From Verrucomicrobiota bacterium (GTDB lineage: Bacteria > Verrucomicrobiota > Verrucomicrobiia > Limisphaerales > J093), in the NCBI GenBank assembly GCA_027493615.1, contig JAOSKK010000006.1:1-64000 (forward strand): a DNA stretch of 64,000 nt, in the 5' to 3' direction. The position numbers and the translations under genes are program-made. The notes beneath the pieces were generated by a model, which was not told where the DNA came from, did no database searches, and was given only the letters and a program-made list of their open reading frames with translations. Of this stretch, positions 9,687 through 15,281 are shown piece after piece (positions within the stretch are counted from its first letter, which is position 1; each line of letters starts with the position of its first letter).

Positions 9687-9764
9687 TGGCGTCCCTGGCC
9701 GGCTTCGCTCCGGCGATCTCCTGCTTGAGAAGCAGGCGTGTTGGCTGGACTACACCACAGGGAC
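9687..9764 (-). tRNA. Array tRNA-Glu(CUC), copy 2
   Basis: Very well-formed: acceptor GTCCCTG/CAGGGAC, D-stem GTGT/ACAC with loop AGTCCAGCCA, anticodon arm CCTGC-TTCTCAA-GCAGG, T-arm GCCGG-AGCGAAG-CCGGC (A54, G55), discriminator G, CCA encoded. Same anticodon as the gene at 9514-9590 but a different body, so not a recent duplicate. Confidence 0.88.
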
Positions 9765-9765
9765 G

Positions 9766-9880
9766 GAAAGGATCAAACCCCTGGCCGGTCTCTTCCACCG
9801 GCTCACACCCAACGCCTCCCAAAGTCCAGGACTGGCGGGAAAGGGCTGGGCCGCTGGAGCTGTTTCGCGTTCAGGGCTTC
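9766..9880 (-). tRNA. Degenerate tRNA-like remnant
   Basis: A possible T-stem GCCGG/CCGGC and an acceptor AGCCCTG/CAGGGGT (six of seven pairs) can be drawn, with a D-stem CGC/GCG, but no acceptable anticodon arm and no CCA. Its size fits a damaged long-variable-arm tRNA. No anticodon assigned. Confidence 0.25.
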
Positions 9881-9884
9881 GAAA

Positions 9885-9976
9885 TGGTGCGCGCGTCCGG
9901 TAACGCTCCGGAACCCGGCAGTGATCCAGTGCGATGCGGGGTGTAGGCCCGCCGGTTCTCTTTGAACTACGCGCGC
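9885..9976 (-). tRNA. Array tRNA-Val(UAC), enlarged variable region
   Basis: Acceptor GCGCGCG/CGCGCGC, D-stem GTTC/GAAC with only a five-base loop AAAGA, anticodon arm GCGGG-CCTACAC-CCCGC (TAC; position 33 is C, not the usual U). About 23 nt separate the anticodon arm from the T-arm TCCGG-AGCGTTA-CCGGA, unusual for valine. Discriminator A, CCA encoded. Confidence 0.65.
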
Positions 9977-9996
9977 TGATGGCCGTCTGCAAAGAC

Positions 9997-10086
9997 CGGA
10001 ATGCCGTGGACTTGCACCACACTCCCCGGTTCGAGGAGCGCACTGGTTAGCACCCAGGCCCGGCTCGCTGGTCCGGATGACATTCC
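9997..10086 (-). tRNA. Array tRNA-Ser(GCU), long variable arm
   Basis: Anticodon arm around GTGCTAA (GCT, U33 present) with stem CTGG/CCAG, and a long variable arm with CTCC pairing to GGAG, as expected for serine. D-stem TCCG/CGGG. T-arm TGTGG-TGCAAGT-CCACG (G55). Acceptor GGAATGT/GCATTCC, discriminator G as in serine tRNAs. CCA is not encoded. Confidence 0.75.
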
Positions 10087-10096
10087 AAGAAACCGG

Positions 10097-10171
10097 TCCG
10101 CGTGGCAGGAGTTGCACCTGCAACCTCCCCGTCTTGAGCGGGGCGCCTCGTTCTGGTTGGGCTACACGCGG
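10097..10171 (-). tRNA. Array tRNA-Leu(CAA), short variable loop
   Basis: Acceptor CCGCGTG/CACGCGG, anticodon arm CCCCG-CTCAAGA-CGGGG (CAA), T-arm GCAGG-TGCAACT-CCTGC (G55), D-loop with AACCAGAAC. The variable loop is only about five bases, so the body is class I although the anticodon is leucine. Followed by CCG rather than CCA. Confidence 0.7.
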
Positions 10172-10172
10172 A

Positions 10173-10247
10173 TGGTGCCCACGGTCGGACTTGCACCGAC
10201 ACTGGGCGGGTTTTAAGTGCGCCGTCTCTGCGTTGGACTACGTGGGC
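10173..10247 (-). tRNA. Array tRNA, anticodon UAA (Leu), short variable loop
   Basis: Acceptor GCCCACG/CGTGGGC, T-arm GTCGG-TGCAAGT-CCGAC (G55), discriminator A and CCA encoded. Loop CTTAAAA gives TAA, but the two upper pairs of the anticodon stem are mismatched (GCGCA/CCCGC). Class I body, unusual for leucine. Confidence 0.65.
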
Positions 10248-10267
10248 TGCTGGCGCAGCGCCAACAT

Positions 10268-10360
10268 TGGTGCCGCGTGGAGGATTCGCACCCTGGACGC
10301 CGTTCGCCAGGACCCTTCCCGTTCTGAGCGGAATGCCTCTGCTGGTTGGGCTAACGCGGG
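10268..10360 (-). tRNA. Array tRNA-Leu(CAG), long variable arm
   Basis: Anticodon arm TTCCG-CTCAGAA-CGGGA (CAG). The long variable region contains CCTGG and CCAGG, which can pair, as expected for class II leucine tRNA. T-arm CAGGG-TGCGAAT-CCTCC is weak in the outer pairs. Acceptor CCCGCGT/ACGCGGC pairs six of seven; discriminator A, CCA encoded. Confidence 0.75.
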
Positions 10361-10380
10361 TCCTGGCGGACTGTCAACAT

Positions 10381-10456
10381 TGGCACTCCCGGCAGGACTC
10401 TCACCTGCACCTCCGACGTTCGAAGCGTCGCGCTCTGGTGATTAAGCTACGGGAGC
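10381..10456 (-). tRNA. Array tRNA-Arg(UCG)
   Basis: Clean cloverleaf: acceptor GCTCCCG/CGGGAGT, D-stem GCTT/GAGC with loop AATCACCA, anticodon arm CGACG-CTTCGAA-CGTCG (TCG), T-arm GCAGG-TGAGAGT-CCTGC (G55, A56), discriminator G, CCA encoded. Duplicates the anticodon of the flanking canonical tRNA-Arg with an array-type elbow. Confidence 0.88.
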
Positions 10457-10558
10457 GGAAAAGTAAGAGGGCAGAACCAGAAGGCAGAGGCACACACGCC
10501 GCTTCAAGGCAGCGGGTCCTCTCCACTATTCTTCAATCTGACTTCTCCCCCTCAAGAC

Positions 10559-10646
10559 TGGGGCCAGCGGAGGGACTCGCACCCTCGTGGGGCATGATGC
10601 CCGGCAGTTTACGAAACTGCGGCTGTCGCTGCTGAGCCACGCCGGC
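10559..10646 (-). tRNA. Array tRNA with anticodon CGU (Thr) and long variable arm
   Basis: Acceptor GCCGGCG/CGCTGGC, anticodon arm GCAGT-TTCGTAA-ACTGC (CGT), T-arm GAGGG-TGCGAGT-CCCTC (G55). The variable arm is a clear hairpin, GGGCA-TCA-TGCCC, making this a class II body, which threonine tRNAs do not have. Discriminator C, CCA encoded. Identity is therefore uncertain. Confidence 0.75.
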
Positions 10647-10694
10647 GAAATTCGCTGCGCGAATTTCGATGATTCTCCCGCGCAGCGGGAGAAT
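10646..10694. repeat. Paired hairpins with complementary loops, set 1
   Basis: Two adjacent perfect hairpins: CGAAATTCG-CTGCG-CGAATTTCG (10646-10668) and ATTCTCCCG-CGCAG-CGGGAGAAT (10672-10694). The stems differ but the five-base loops CTGCG and CGCAG are complementary, so a kissing interaction is possible. A second set with the same loops is at 12452-12523. Confidence 0.8.
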
Positions 10695-10765
10695 GGTCGC
10701 AGCCGACGGTAACGCTCCGTCCGGGCCTCGCTTATGATGCGTGGCGGCTCACTTGAGCGGCTGCG
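10694..10765 (-). tRNA. Array tRNA-Met/Ile2(CAU)
   Basis: Acceptor CGCAGCC/GGCTGCG, D-stem GCTC/GAGC with a four-base loop AAGT, loop ATCATAA (CAT) on stem CACGC/GCGAG with one mismatch, T-arm GACGG-AGCGTTA-CCGTC (A54, G55). Discriminator A, CCA encoded. A paired C1-G72 argues against an initiator. CAU could also be a lysidine-dependent Ile2. Confidence 0.7.
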
Positions 10766-11856
10766 TGCGGAAGCAATGGAGACCCGTACTGGAGTCGCAC
10801 CAGTCTCTGCGGTGTTGCAGACCGCCGCCTGAGCTGCTCGGCCAACGGGACAGAATCGAAGGCGCGAGCGGGTGCGCATGGCACCCGCCCGCGTGTGTTC
10901 ACCATGTTCACCACAAGTTTCGCGGCGTCGCTGAACGGCTGGATCAAGCCCAGGGAAGTCACCTTGCCCAGGTTGCGGATCATGGCCGTCATCGGCATGC
11001 GTTGCAGCAGCGCGTCCCAAATGTCCGGCTCGTTGAGCCACTGAGTTGGGATGGCCTCACGCGGCAGATCATGCTCGGTGATCAGCTTCACAATCTCAGC
11101 CTTGCTCGATGCCTTCTTGGCCTGTTCGAAGGCGACGATGAGCGCCGGCAATTCGCCGGCGGCGGCGTACTGCGCCGCACGAGGCTCACCGTTCACGCGC
11201 CGGGTCACCGTGCGTTCGCCGAGGCCATCCGCGCCGGACAGAATCCAACGGAAGATGGCCTCGTGATCACGGCTGGGCGCCTTTGGGTGGGCCAGACGGA
11301 GCAGGTCGCCGTGCGACCAGCGATCCCGTTGCTGGTACTTCACGACCTGGAGGGCCAGATCGTCGGCCTCGCGGCCAACGTACCAGCGGCCCACGGCGTT
11401 GCGCAGGCCCCGACCCCAACCGCGCAGAGCATTGACGTACTCGGCGAAGTGGAACAGATGCGTGCCGATGCGGCAGACCTTGTTCAGGCTCTGGAAGGCC
11501 AGGGCCTTGGCAGCCGGATCGCCGTGTGCCGCCACCAACGCCAGGGCGAAGATGGCCGGGTCGTTCTTGGGCGCGCGGCCGCTGGCGCCGATCTCGACGA
11601 TGCGGTTCACCGCCCGCACGCCATCGGCCTGGATGCAGCGGACCAGGGCGTCGTCGTTTTCCTTCACCAGGTCGCATTCGCCGATGTCGTAGGTGCCGCC
11701 CTCGGCGCCGAGGATCAGGAACCGGTCAAGCCGGGTCCAGTCATCGACCTGCCAGGCGTAGCCGCCGGCCGAGTTGGGCACCTGAGTCGAGCAGGGGATG
11801 GGCTCCGACTGCGGGGTGGTGCGACGGTGGAACAGACGGGCGTAGTTGATGGCCAT
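10732..11856 (-). CDS. TROVE/Ro60-type RNA-binding protein lacking the vWA domain
   Basis: 374 aa from ATG 11856, preceded by AAAGGAGG seven bases upstream. The N-terminus matches Ro60/Rsr proteins closely: MAINYARLFHRRTTPQSEPI, QVPNSAGGYAW, DRFLILGAEGGTY, then VEIGASGRAPKNDPAIFALA, covering the HEAT-like RNA-binding ring. In the family this ring holds misfolded RNA 3' ends and Y RNA and is followed by a von Willebrand A domain with a DxSxS MIDAS. Here similarity stops after SDAAKLVVNMVNTRG. From about residue 336 the frame simply reads through the same-strand tRNA-Cys gene and into tRNA-Met. So the vWA domain is absent and the last ~40 residues are tRNA sequence in translation. A GCGGGTGC/GCACCCGC hairpin sits at the break point. 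Probably a truncation, possibly still RNA-binding. Confidence 0.85.
   Translation of the reverse strand: MAINYARLFHRRTTPQSEPIPCSTQVPNSAGGYAWQVDDWTRLDRFLILGAEGGTYDIGECDLVKENDDALVRCIQADGVRAVNRIVEIGASGRAPKNDPAIFALALVAAHGDPAAKALAFQSLNKVCRIGTHLFHFAEYVNALRGWGRGLRNAVGRWYVGREADDLALQVVKYQQRDRWSHGDLLRLAHPKAPSRDHEAIFRWILSGADGLGERTVTRRVNGEPRAAQYAAAGELPALIVAFEQAKKASSKAEIVKLITEHDLPREAIPTQWLNEPDIWDALLQRMPMTAMIRNLGKVTSLGLIQPFSDAAKLVVNMVNTRGRVPCAPARAFDSVPLAEQLRRRSATPQRLVRLQYGSPLLPHAAAQVSRHAS
10777..10851 (-). tRNA. Array tRNA-Cys(GCA)
   Basis: D-stem GCC/GGC with loop containing AGCAGC, anticodon arm GCGGT-CTGCAAC-ACCGC (GCA), T-arm ACTGG-TGCGACT-CCAGT (G55), acceptor GTCCCGT/ACGGGTC with one T-T mismatch, discriminator T (U73, the cysteine identity base), CCA encoded. 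Lies inside the 3' end of the TROVE reading frame. Confidence 0.85.
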
Positions 11857-12062
11857 AGGGCCTCCTTTCATCCTGGGTGTGCCGCCAACTCTCGGCACCG
11901 TTGGCTGGATTGACCTGCGGACAAGTTGGTGAGCGTGGGGTTGCTTCGTGCCATAGACGGTAACCCATGCTCTTCGGCCCGCAGAGAGCGTTGCTGACTA
12001 TTCCCGGAAAGAAGTGGTTCCTTCGGGCGCCTTCGAATCGTCCGGAGCGCAGGCAGCAGGCC
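11857..12062 (-). other. Noncoding leader between SEC-C ORF and TROVE gene
   Basis: About 205 nt without a gene. Contains the hairpin GCCAAC/GTTGGC just upstream of the TROVE ribosome site and a GGTCAATCC segment resembling a T-loop. In other bacteria Y RNAs are encoded next to Ro60 genes, so this is the most natural place to look for one, but I could not fold a convincing Y RNA by eye. Confidence 0.3.
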
Positions 12063-12245
12063 TTAAAAGCTGCGTCCCGAGCCGCAGGGACAGAGGTCGT
12101 TGCGACCCAACTTCTCGCTCAGCTCTTTGTTCCCATGTACCACGCGGACGCCGCGCCTGACTTGCGTTTCGGACGGGAATCCTCGCCGGCGTTTACTGGT
12201 GATCTCGAACCTGGAGTCTTCACCATCGTGCATGCTGGGTGTCAT
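12063..12245 (-). CDS. SEC-C zinc-motif mini-protein
   Basis: 60 aa from ATG 12245 with GGAGG four bases upstream. The C-terminus, [15 protein letters not shown], is a SEC-C motif (CPCGSG), a small zinc knuckle first known from the end of SecA and found in many short or RNA/protein-binding proteins. The usual motif ends with a further Cys-His or Cys-Cys pair, but here a TAA follows RSF immediately, so the zinc site is incomplete. The remainder ([20 protein letters not shown]) is basic. Function unknown; its position inside the array suggests a link to tRNA or RNA handling. Confidence 0.6.
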   Translation of the reverse strand: MTPSMHDGEDSRFEITSKRRRGFPSETQVRRGVRVVHGNKELSEKLGRNDLCPCGSGRSF

Positions 12246-12278
12246 ACGACCTCCGGGTTGACGGTTGCGGTTGAACGG

Positions 12279-12300
12279 TCGCGGCACTCGCCGCGACCAG
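12279..12300. repeat. Perfect hairpin between array elements
   Basis: GGTCGCGGC-ACTC-GCCGCGACC, nine perfect pairs and a four-base loop, directly upstream of the SEC-C ORF on the minus strand. No T-tract. Confidence 0.6.
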
Positions 12301-12314
12301 GAAGAAGATGGGCA

Positions 12315-12385
12315 AGGGACTGCCGTGGAATGACTCCTTGCGGAGGCTGCTCTACCATTGAGCTACGTCGGGTGCTGGCGCACGG
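12315..12385 (-). tRNA. tRNA-like remnant with canonical D-arm
   Basis: The D-arm GTAGCTCAATGGTAGAGC is of the ordinary bacterial type with GG, unlike the rest of the array. It is followed not by a seven-base anticodon loop but by CTCC-GCAA-GGAG, a GNRA-tetraloop hairpin. The T-arm and acceptor cannot be completed. Either a decayed tRNA or an anticodon-less tRNA-like RNA. Confidence 0.35.
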
Positions 12386-12399
12386 CCAACAAGTCGCCG

Positions 12400-12455
12400 G
12401 CGATTGGACTTGAACCAATAACAAGCGATAACCCACGAACTTCGGCCCATCGTCT
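12400..12455 (-). tRNA. 3' half of a canonical-type tRNA
   Basis: T-arm ATTGG-TTCAAGT-CCAAT with normal U55 and a following CGCCGGC-G acceptor half, but no matching 5' half: the upstream sequence is taken up by the hairpin set at 12452-12523. No anticodon assigned and no CCA. Confidence 0.35.
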
Positions 12456-12523
12456 TTCGTGCTGCGCACGAAAGACCAGGCGGCGCCTCGGCGCCGCACG
12501 ATCTTTCCGCGCAGCGGAAAGAT
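12452..12523. repeat. Paired hairpins with complementary loops, set 2
   Basis: Three adjacent hairpins: GTCTTTCGTG-CTGCG-CACGAAAGAC (12452-12476), GCGGCGC-CTCG-GCGCCGC (12480-12497 region) and ATCTTTCCG-CGCAG-CGGAAAGAT (12501-12523). The outer two repeat the CTGCG and CGCAG loops of set 1 on unrelated stems. Confidence 0.8.
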
Positions 12524-12598
12524 GGGGTGACCAACCGGATTTGCACCGGCGCCGATGCCGTCACAGGGCATAATGCTGCTGTTACACCATGGCCACCA
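12523..12598 (-). tRNA. Array tRNA-His(GUG)
   Basis: Anticodon arm ATGCC-CTGTGAC-GGCAT (GTG). Acceptor GTGGCCA/TGGTCAC with discriminator C and a G at the -1 position, the two histidine identity elements. D-loop AACAGCA, T-arm GCCGG-TGCAAAT-CCGGT (G55), CCA encoded. Confidence 0.9.
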
Positions 12599-12605
12599 TG
12601 AAAAC

Positions 12606-12682
12606 TGGCGCTCCCACGTGGATTTGCACCACGAACCTCCGGCTTCGCAAACCGGCGTGCAGTCTGATTGCACCTTGAGAGC
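12606..12682 (-). tRNA. Array tRNA-Arg(GCG)
   Basis: Acceptor GCTCTCA/TGGGAGC, D-stem GTGC/GCAC with loop AATCAGACT, anticodon arm CCGGT-TTGCGAA-GCCGG (GCG; bacteria usually read these codons with ICG), T-arm CGTGG-TGCAAAT-CCACG (G55), discriminator G, CCA encoded. Confidence 0.87.
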
Positions 12683-12683
12683 G

Positions 12684-12761
12684 TGGCGTCCGTGGCCGGA
12701 CTCGCACCGGCTAGGGCCGGCTTGAAGGGCCGGGCGCTCGGGCTGCTTTGCATTCACGGAC
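12684..12761 (-). tRNA. Array tRNA-Glu(UUC)
   Basis: Acceptor GTCCGTG/CACGGAC, anticodon arm CCGGC-CCTTCAA-GCCGG (TTC; C at position 33), T-arm GCCGG-TGCGAGT-CCGGC (G55), discriminator G, CCA encoded. D-arm irregular with AAGCAGC. One base from tRNA-Arg(GCG), and its 5' end overlaps the rtcB stop codon. Confidence 0.78.
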
Positions 12762-13932
12762 GGTTATCGAAATCCGGAGTGCGACGCCACGACCCGGCGG
12801 GCACTCCGGATTTCGATCGAGTCTTGTACGTCAACACCGGTCGGAGCGTTGCGATCACGCGAATCAACCCGGCGTTTACCAACGCCTCGATGACCGACTC
12901 GACCGGTTTGTACGCCATCGGTGCCTCCTCGTAGAGCAGGTCGCGGTCTTCGCAGATCACGCGGCTGCCCAGCGACGTCTGCACCAGTTCCGACACCCGG
13001 AACCGTTCACGGACACGGAGACGCGTTTCGCTCCGCGCCCATTTGCGTCCAGCGCCGTGCGCCAGGGACCAAGCGTGGGAGGCCCCGTCGCCGACCGGTT
13101 TCACGACGTAGCTCAAAGCGCCACGCGAGCTGGGGATCACCAGTGGGCCGGCTTCGGCCACCACGGCGCCCTTGCGGTGGAGCCAAGCGGTTCCGCCTTC
13201 GGCTTCGAGCGGCAGGATGCTGTTGTGGCAGCCGTCCCAGACGGACTGACCGTCAGCGCCGAGTGCATCGAGAAACCGTCGAGGGATGAGTTCGCGGTTG
13301 GCCTGTGCCCAGCGCAACGCGAGATTGTGCTGCGCCAGATAGATGGCTCCCACGGCCGACTCGGGATCAATCCCGTCAGCGCCGTGTTCGGCTGCATGAG
13401 CACGGAAGATGGACTCGCCGTAATCGCGCGAGCCGCTGTGAACCAGCAGAACCAGATTAGCCTTGGTCAGGCCGAAGGCGGCGAGTTCGGTGGAATCGTA
13501 GACCGCTTCGACGGCCTGGAGTTCGGCGAAGTGGTTGCCACCGCCCAGGGTCCCCATCGAGGCCTCGAACGGCGAAGAGGCCAGACGATTGTCCTGCAGC
13601 CACCCGCCGAGGTTGCCGTCCCACCGCGTCTCCAGGTTGAAAGGCAACTTCGTCCACCGATCGACCTTCGCCTTCCGAAGCGGCAGGTCCGTCTGCCACA
13701 GCGTCATACCGCAGCCGATGTCCCCGCCGATCAGGTGCGGGTAGATCACACCTTCGGTGACAAACGCGGCGCCGACCGGCACGCCCTTGCCGGGGTGAAG
13801 GTCGGGGAAGCCGACCGCTTGTCGCACCCCGTCGAGGCGGGCACAGGCGTAGAGTTGGCGCACGGCTTCGCCTTCGATCCACGCGCCCGGCGAAGCGATG
13901 AGGCGCACGGGAGCTTCAAGGGTCGTGTTCAT
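12754..13932 (-). CDS. rtcB: RtcB-type RNA ligase
   Basis: 392 aa. Joins 2',3'-cyclic phosphate (or 3'-phosphate) and 5'-OH RNA ends with GTP and Mn2+, repairing cleaved tRNAs. Family signatures are present in order: GFPDLHPGKGVPVG at 41-54, GGDIGCGM at 69-76 (Mn-binding Asp and Cys), GGGNHFAE at 130-137, HSGSR at 165-169 and HGAGR at 292-296, whose His is the guanylylated residue by homology. Start ATG 13932 (MNTTLEAP) is chosen because a longer frame would run into tRNA-Phe. The family end is around LRPVLTYKT; here about 23 more residues are encoded through a 17-bp inverted repeat, and the stop lies inside tRNA-Glu. In many bacteria rtcB neighbours a Ro60 gene, as here; no RtcA or RtcR is seen. 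Confidence 0.95.
   Translation of the reverse strand: MNTTLEAPVRLIASPGAWIEGEAVRQLYACARLDGVRQAVGFPDLHPGKGVPVGAAFVTEGVIYPHLIGGDIGCGMTLWQTDLPLRKAKVDRWTKLPFNLETRWDGNLGGWLQDNRLASSPFEASMGTLGGGNHFAELQAVEAVYDSTELAAFGLTKANLVLLVHSGSRDYGESIFRAHAAEHGADGIDPESAVGAIYLAQHNLALRWAQANRELIPRRFLDALGADGQSVWDGCHNSILPLEAEGGTAWLHRKGAVVAEAGPLVIPSSRGALSYVVKPVGDGASHAWSLAHGAGRKWARSETRLRVRERFRVSELVQTSLGSRVICEDRDLLYEEAPMAYKPVESVIEALVNAGLIRVIATLRPVLTYKTRSKSGVPAGSWRRTPDFDNRP
12766..12817. repeat. 17-bp perfect inverted repeat at the 3' end of rtcB
   Basis: Arms 12766-12782 and 12801-12817 (ATCGAAATCCGGAGTGC and its exact complement) around an 18-nt GC-rich spacer. It lies inside the reading frame after the conserved RtcB end. 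No T-tract, so more likely an RNA processing or stability hairpin than a factor-independent terminator. Confidence 0.8.
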
Positions 13933-13980
13933 GGTGGTCGGGAGCGGATACGGAGCGCCTCCGGGGGCGTCCCAAAGGAA

Positions 13981-14056
13981 TGGCCACTGGAGTCGGAATC
14001 GCACCGACACCTCCTGGGCTTCAGCCAGGCGTGCAGACTGCCTACACCATCCAGTG
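13981..14056 (-). tRNA. Array tRNA-Phe(GAA)
   Basis: Acceptor CACTGGA/TCCAGTG, D-stem GTGT/GCAC with loop AGGCAGTCT, anticodon arm CCTGG-CTGAAGC-CCAGG (GAA), T-arm GTCGG-TGCGATT-CCGAC (G55), discriminator G, CCA encoded. Confidence 0.9.
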
Positions 14057-14063
14057 GAACAAA

Positions 14064-14137
14064 TGGTCGTCCCGCGTGGTAACGCTCCACGGTCTTCCGG
14101 TTATCAGCCGGGCGCTCTGCTTTTGAGCTACGGGACG
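14064..14137 (-). tRNA. Array tRNA-Ile(GAU)
   Basis: Acceptor CGTCCCG/CGGGACG, D-arm GCTC-AAAAGCA-GAGC, anticodon loop CTGATAA (GAT) on a stem with one outer mismatch, T-arm CGTGG-AGCGTTA-CCACG (A54, G55), discriminator A, CCA encoded. Confidence 0.87.
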
Positions 14138-14146
14138 GGAAAGTGG

Positions 14147-14179
14147 ATCGGGAGGCGCTCGTGAGGAACGCCTCCCGAT
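14147..14179 (-). terminator. Strong hairpin after the 276-aa gene
   Basis: 11-bp perfect stem (ATCGGGAGGCG and complement) with an 11-base loop, starting 8 nt after the stop of the 276-aa gene. Only a short CTTTCCC follows on the minus strand, so termination would be weak; it may separate mRNA from the downstream tRNAs by processing. Confidence 0.5.
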
Positions 14180-14187
14180 GATTGAGT

Positions 14188-15018
14188 TCAATCGAGGAAT
14201 GCCACGTTGGCCATTGTGCGGCTCTGAGTCTCGGTGTTCATGAGCACCCGGTGCCAGAACGGCAACGTGATGGTCGCATGGTCGGTGTGACGCACCGTGC
14301 CGCGGGCATACACCCCGGCGTCACGCACCATCACCCGCCACCCCAGGCGGGCACGCTCGGGTCGCTCGCGCACGTACTGCTGGTATTCCTTTTCGGTCAA
14401 ACCGTTAGGGAACTGCCGGCAGACATACACCTTCGTGCCGCCCACCCGGGACAACTCCTGCACGAGGTGGGGCTTGCCCCGACCGCGACGGATGGGTTCG
14501 TTGTGCAGCACCCGGACCGGGTCAACGACCAGGTCAGGGGCGGGAACGAAGAACCACTCGCCCTGGCGACGGAACGCCGGGTTGCGCCGACGATTCCGTT
14601 GGCGGTTATCCAGACCTTCACGGGCCTGGGCCACCTGCACCTCGGCGGGCTTGAGCGATTCCATCGCGTCGGCCACGTTCGAGACGCGACCGGGCACCGC
14701 CGCGACGAACCAATGACGTTCGTCATGGCCGCAGAGGAAACGGTCCGTCTGCGGTTGGTCGGCGACCTTGCGGGCCAGCAGGAGCAGATGTTGCTGTTCC
14801 GGCTTGGCGTTGAGGACGGAGAAGTCCACGGCCTCGGCCAGATGGGTGGGCAGGCGGAGTTCAAAGAACTCGCCGTGACGATCTCGTTGGATGTCGATGG
14901 CGTAATCCTTCGGACTCAACCAATGCCGGTCGCCCTGCTGCCAGCGCGAGGGGATGGCGCGCACTTTCAGACGTGCGCCCATGGCAGCGAACTTCGATTC
15001 AATGTGTTCAAGTTTCAT
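14188..15018 (-). CDS. Array protein of unknown function, 276 aa
   Basis: I do not recognise the family. The protein is soluble with no signal or membrane segment. It has a charged N-terminus (MKLEHIESKFAAMGARLKVR), a segment FFELRLPTHLAEAVDFSVLN, a DERHWFVAAVPGR stretch and a basic middle (NRQRNRRRNPAFRRQGEW) that would suit RNA binding. Its start codon overlaps the stop of the 49-aa ORF upstream in an ATGAAACTTGA arrangement, so translation is probably coupled. Codon use and GC match the neighbours. Its place among tRNAs and rtcB suggests a role in tRNA or RNA maintenance; that is inference only. Confidence 0.8.
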   Translation of the reverse strand: MKLEHIESKFAAMGARLKVRAIPSRWQQGDRHWLSPKDYAIDIQRDRHGEFFELRLPTHLAEAVDFSVLNAKPEQQHLLLLARKVADQPQTDRFLCGHDERHWFVAAVPGRVSNVADAMESLKPAEVQVAQAREGLDNRQRNRRRNPAFRRQGEWFFVPAPDLVVDPVRVLHNEPIRRGRGKPHLVQELSRVGGTKVYVCRQFPNGLTEKEYQQYVRERPERARLGWRVMVRDAGVYARGTVRHTDHATITLPFWHRVLMNTETQSRTMANVAFLD

Positions 15019-15157
15019 ACTGGATACGGATCGGACCGGCGCGACTCGGGCGGAACTTAACCGCCAGACCGCGCTGTCCGGGTTTGAGTCTGGCGTTCAG
15101 TTTGAACACCCTTCGGACGAGTAACTGGCTTTGGAGTCGGATGATGGACTTGAGCAT
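15008..15157 (-). CDS. Coupled 49-aa basic ORF
   Basis: Starts MLKSIIRLQSQLLVRRVFK and ends GPIRIQYET, with 11 Lys/Arg. An AAAGGA ribosome site lies 6 bases before the ATG. The last codons overlap the start of the 276-aa gene by 11 bases, the classic geometry of translational coupling. No family recognised; candidate nucleic-acid-binding peptide or leader for the next gene. Confidence 0.6.
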   Translation of the reverse strand: MLKSIIRLQSQLLVRRVFKLNARLKPGQRGLAVKFRPSRAGPIRIQYET

Positions 15158-15188
15158 GGCGTTCCTTTCGTTGGAGGTTCCTGATTAG

Positions 15189-15275
15189 CGGAAGGCGCGG
15201 GTAATGCTCCCGCCTCGGCTCGCGCCGATCCTGTTTTCGGGACAGGTGCAGCCAGCTTGGATCTGCCTGCCTTCC
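15189..15275 (-). tRNA. Array tRNA-Ser(CGA), long variable arm
   Basis: Acceptor GGAAGGC/GCCTTCC, D-stem GCAG/CTGC, anticodon arm CCTGT-CCCGAAA-ACAGG (CGA; C33), variable arm TCGGC-GCGA-GCCGA, T-arm GCGGG-AGCATTA-CCCGC (A54, G55), discriminator G as expected for serine. Followed by CTA, so CCA is not encoded. Confidence 0.88.
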
Positions 15276-15281
15276 GAGGAT

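Noticed and set aside
10741..11913. Long open frame on the plus strand opposite the TROVE gene
   Set aside because: The minus strand matches TROVE along its length with a good ribosome site; the plus frame has no recognisable features and crosses tRNA genes.
13933..14010. Upstream extension of rtcB
   Set aside because: The extension would be translated from the tRNA-Phe 3' region; homology starts at MNTTLEAP.
12748..14082. Long open frame on the plus strand opposite rtcB
   Set aside because: All RtcB motifs are on the minus strand; the plus frame is a codon-bias shadow.
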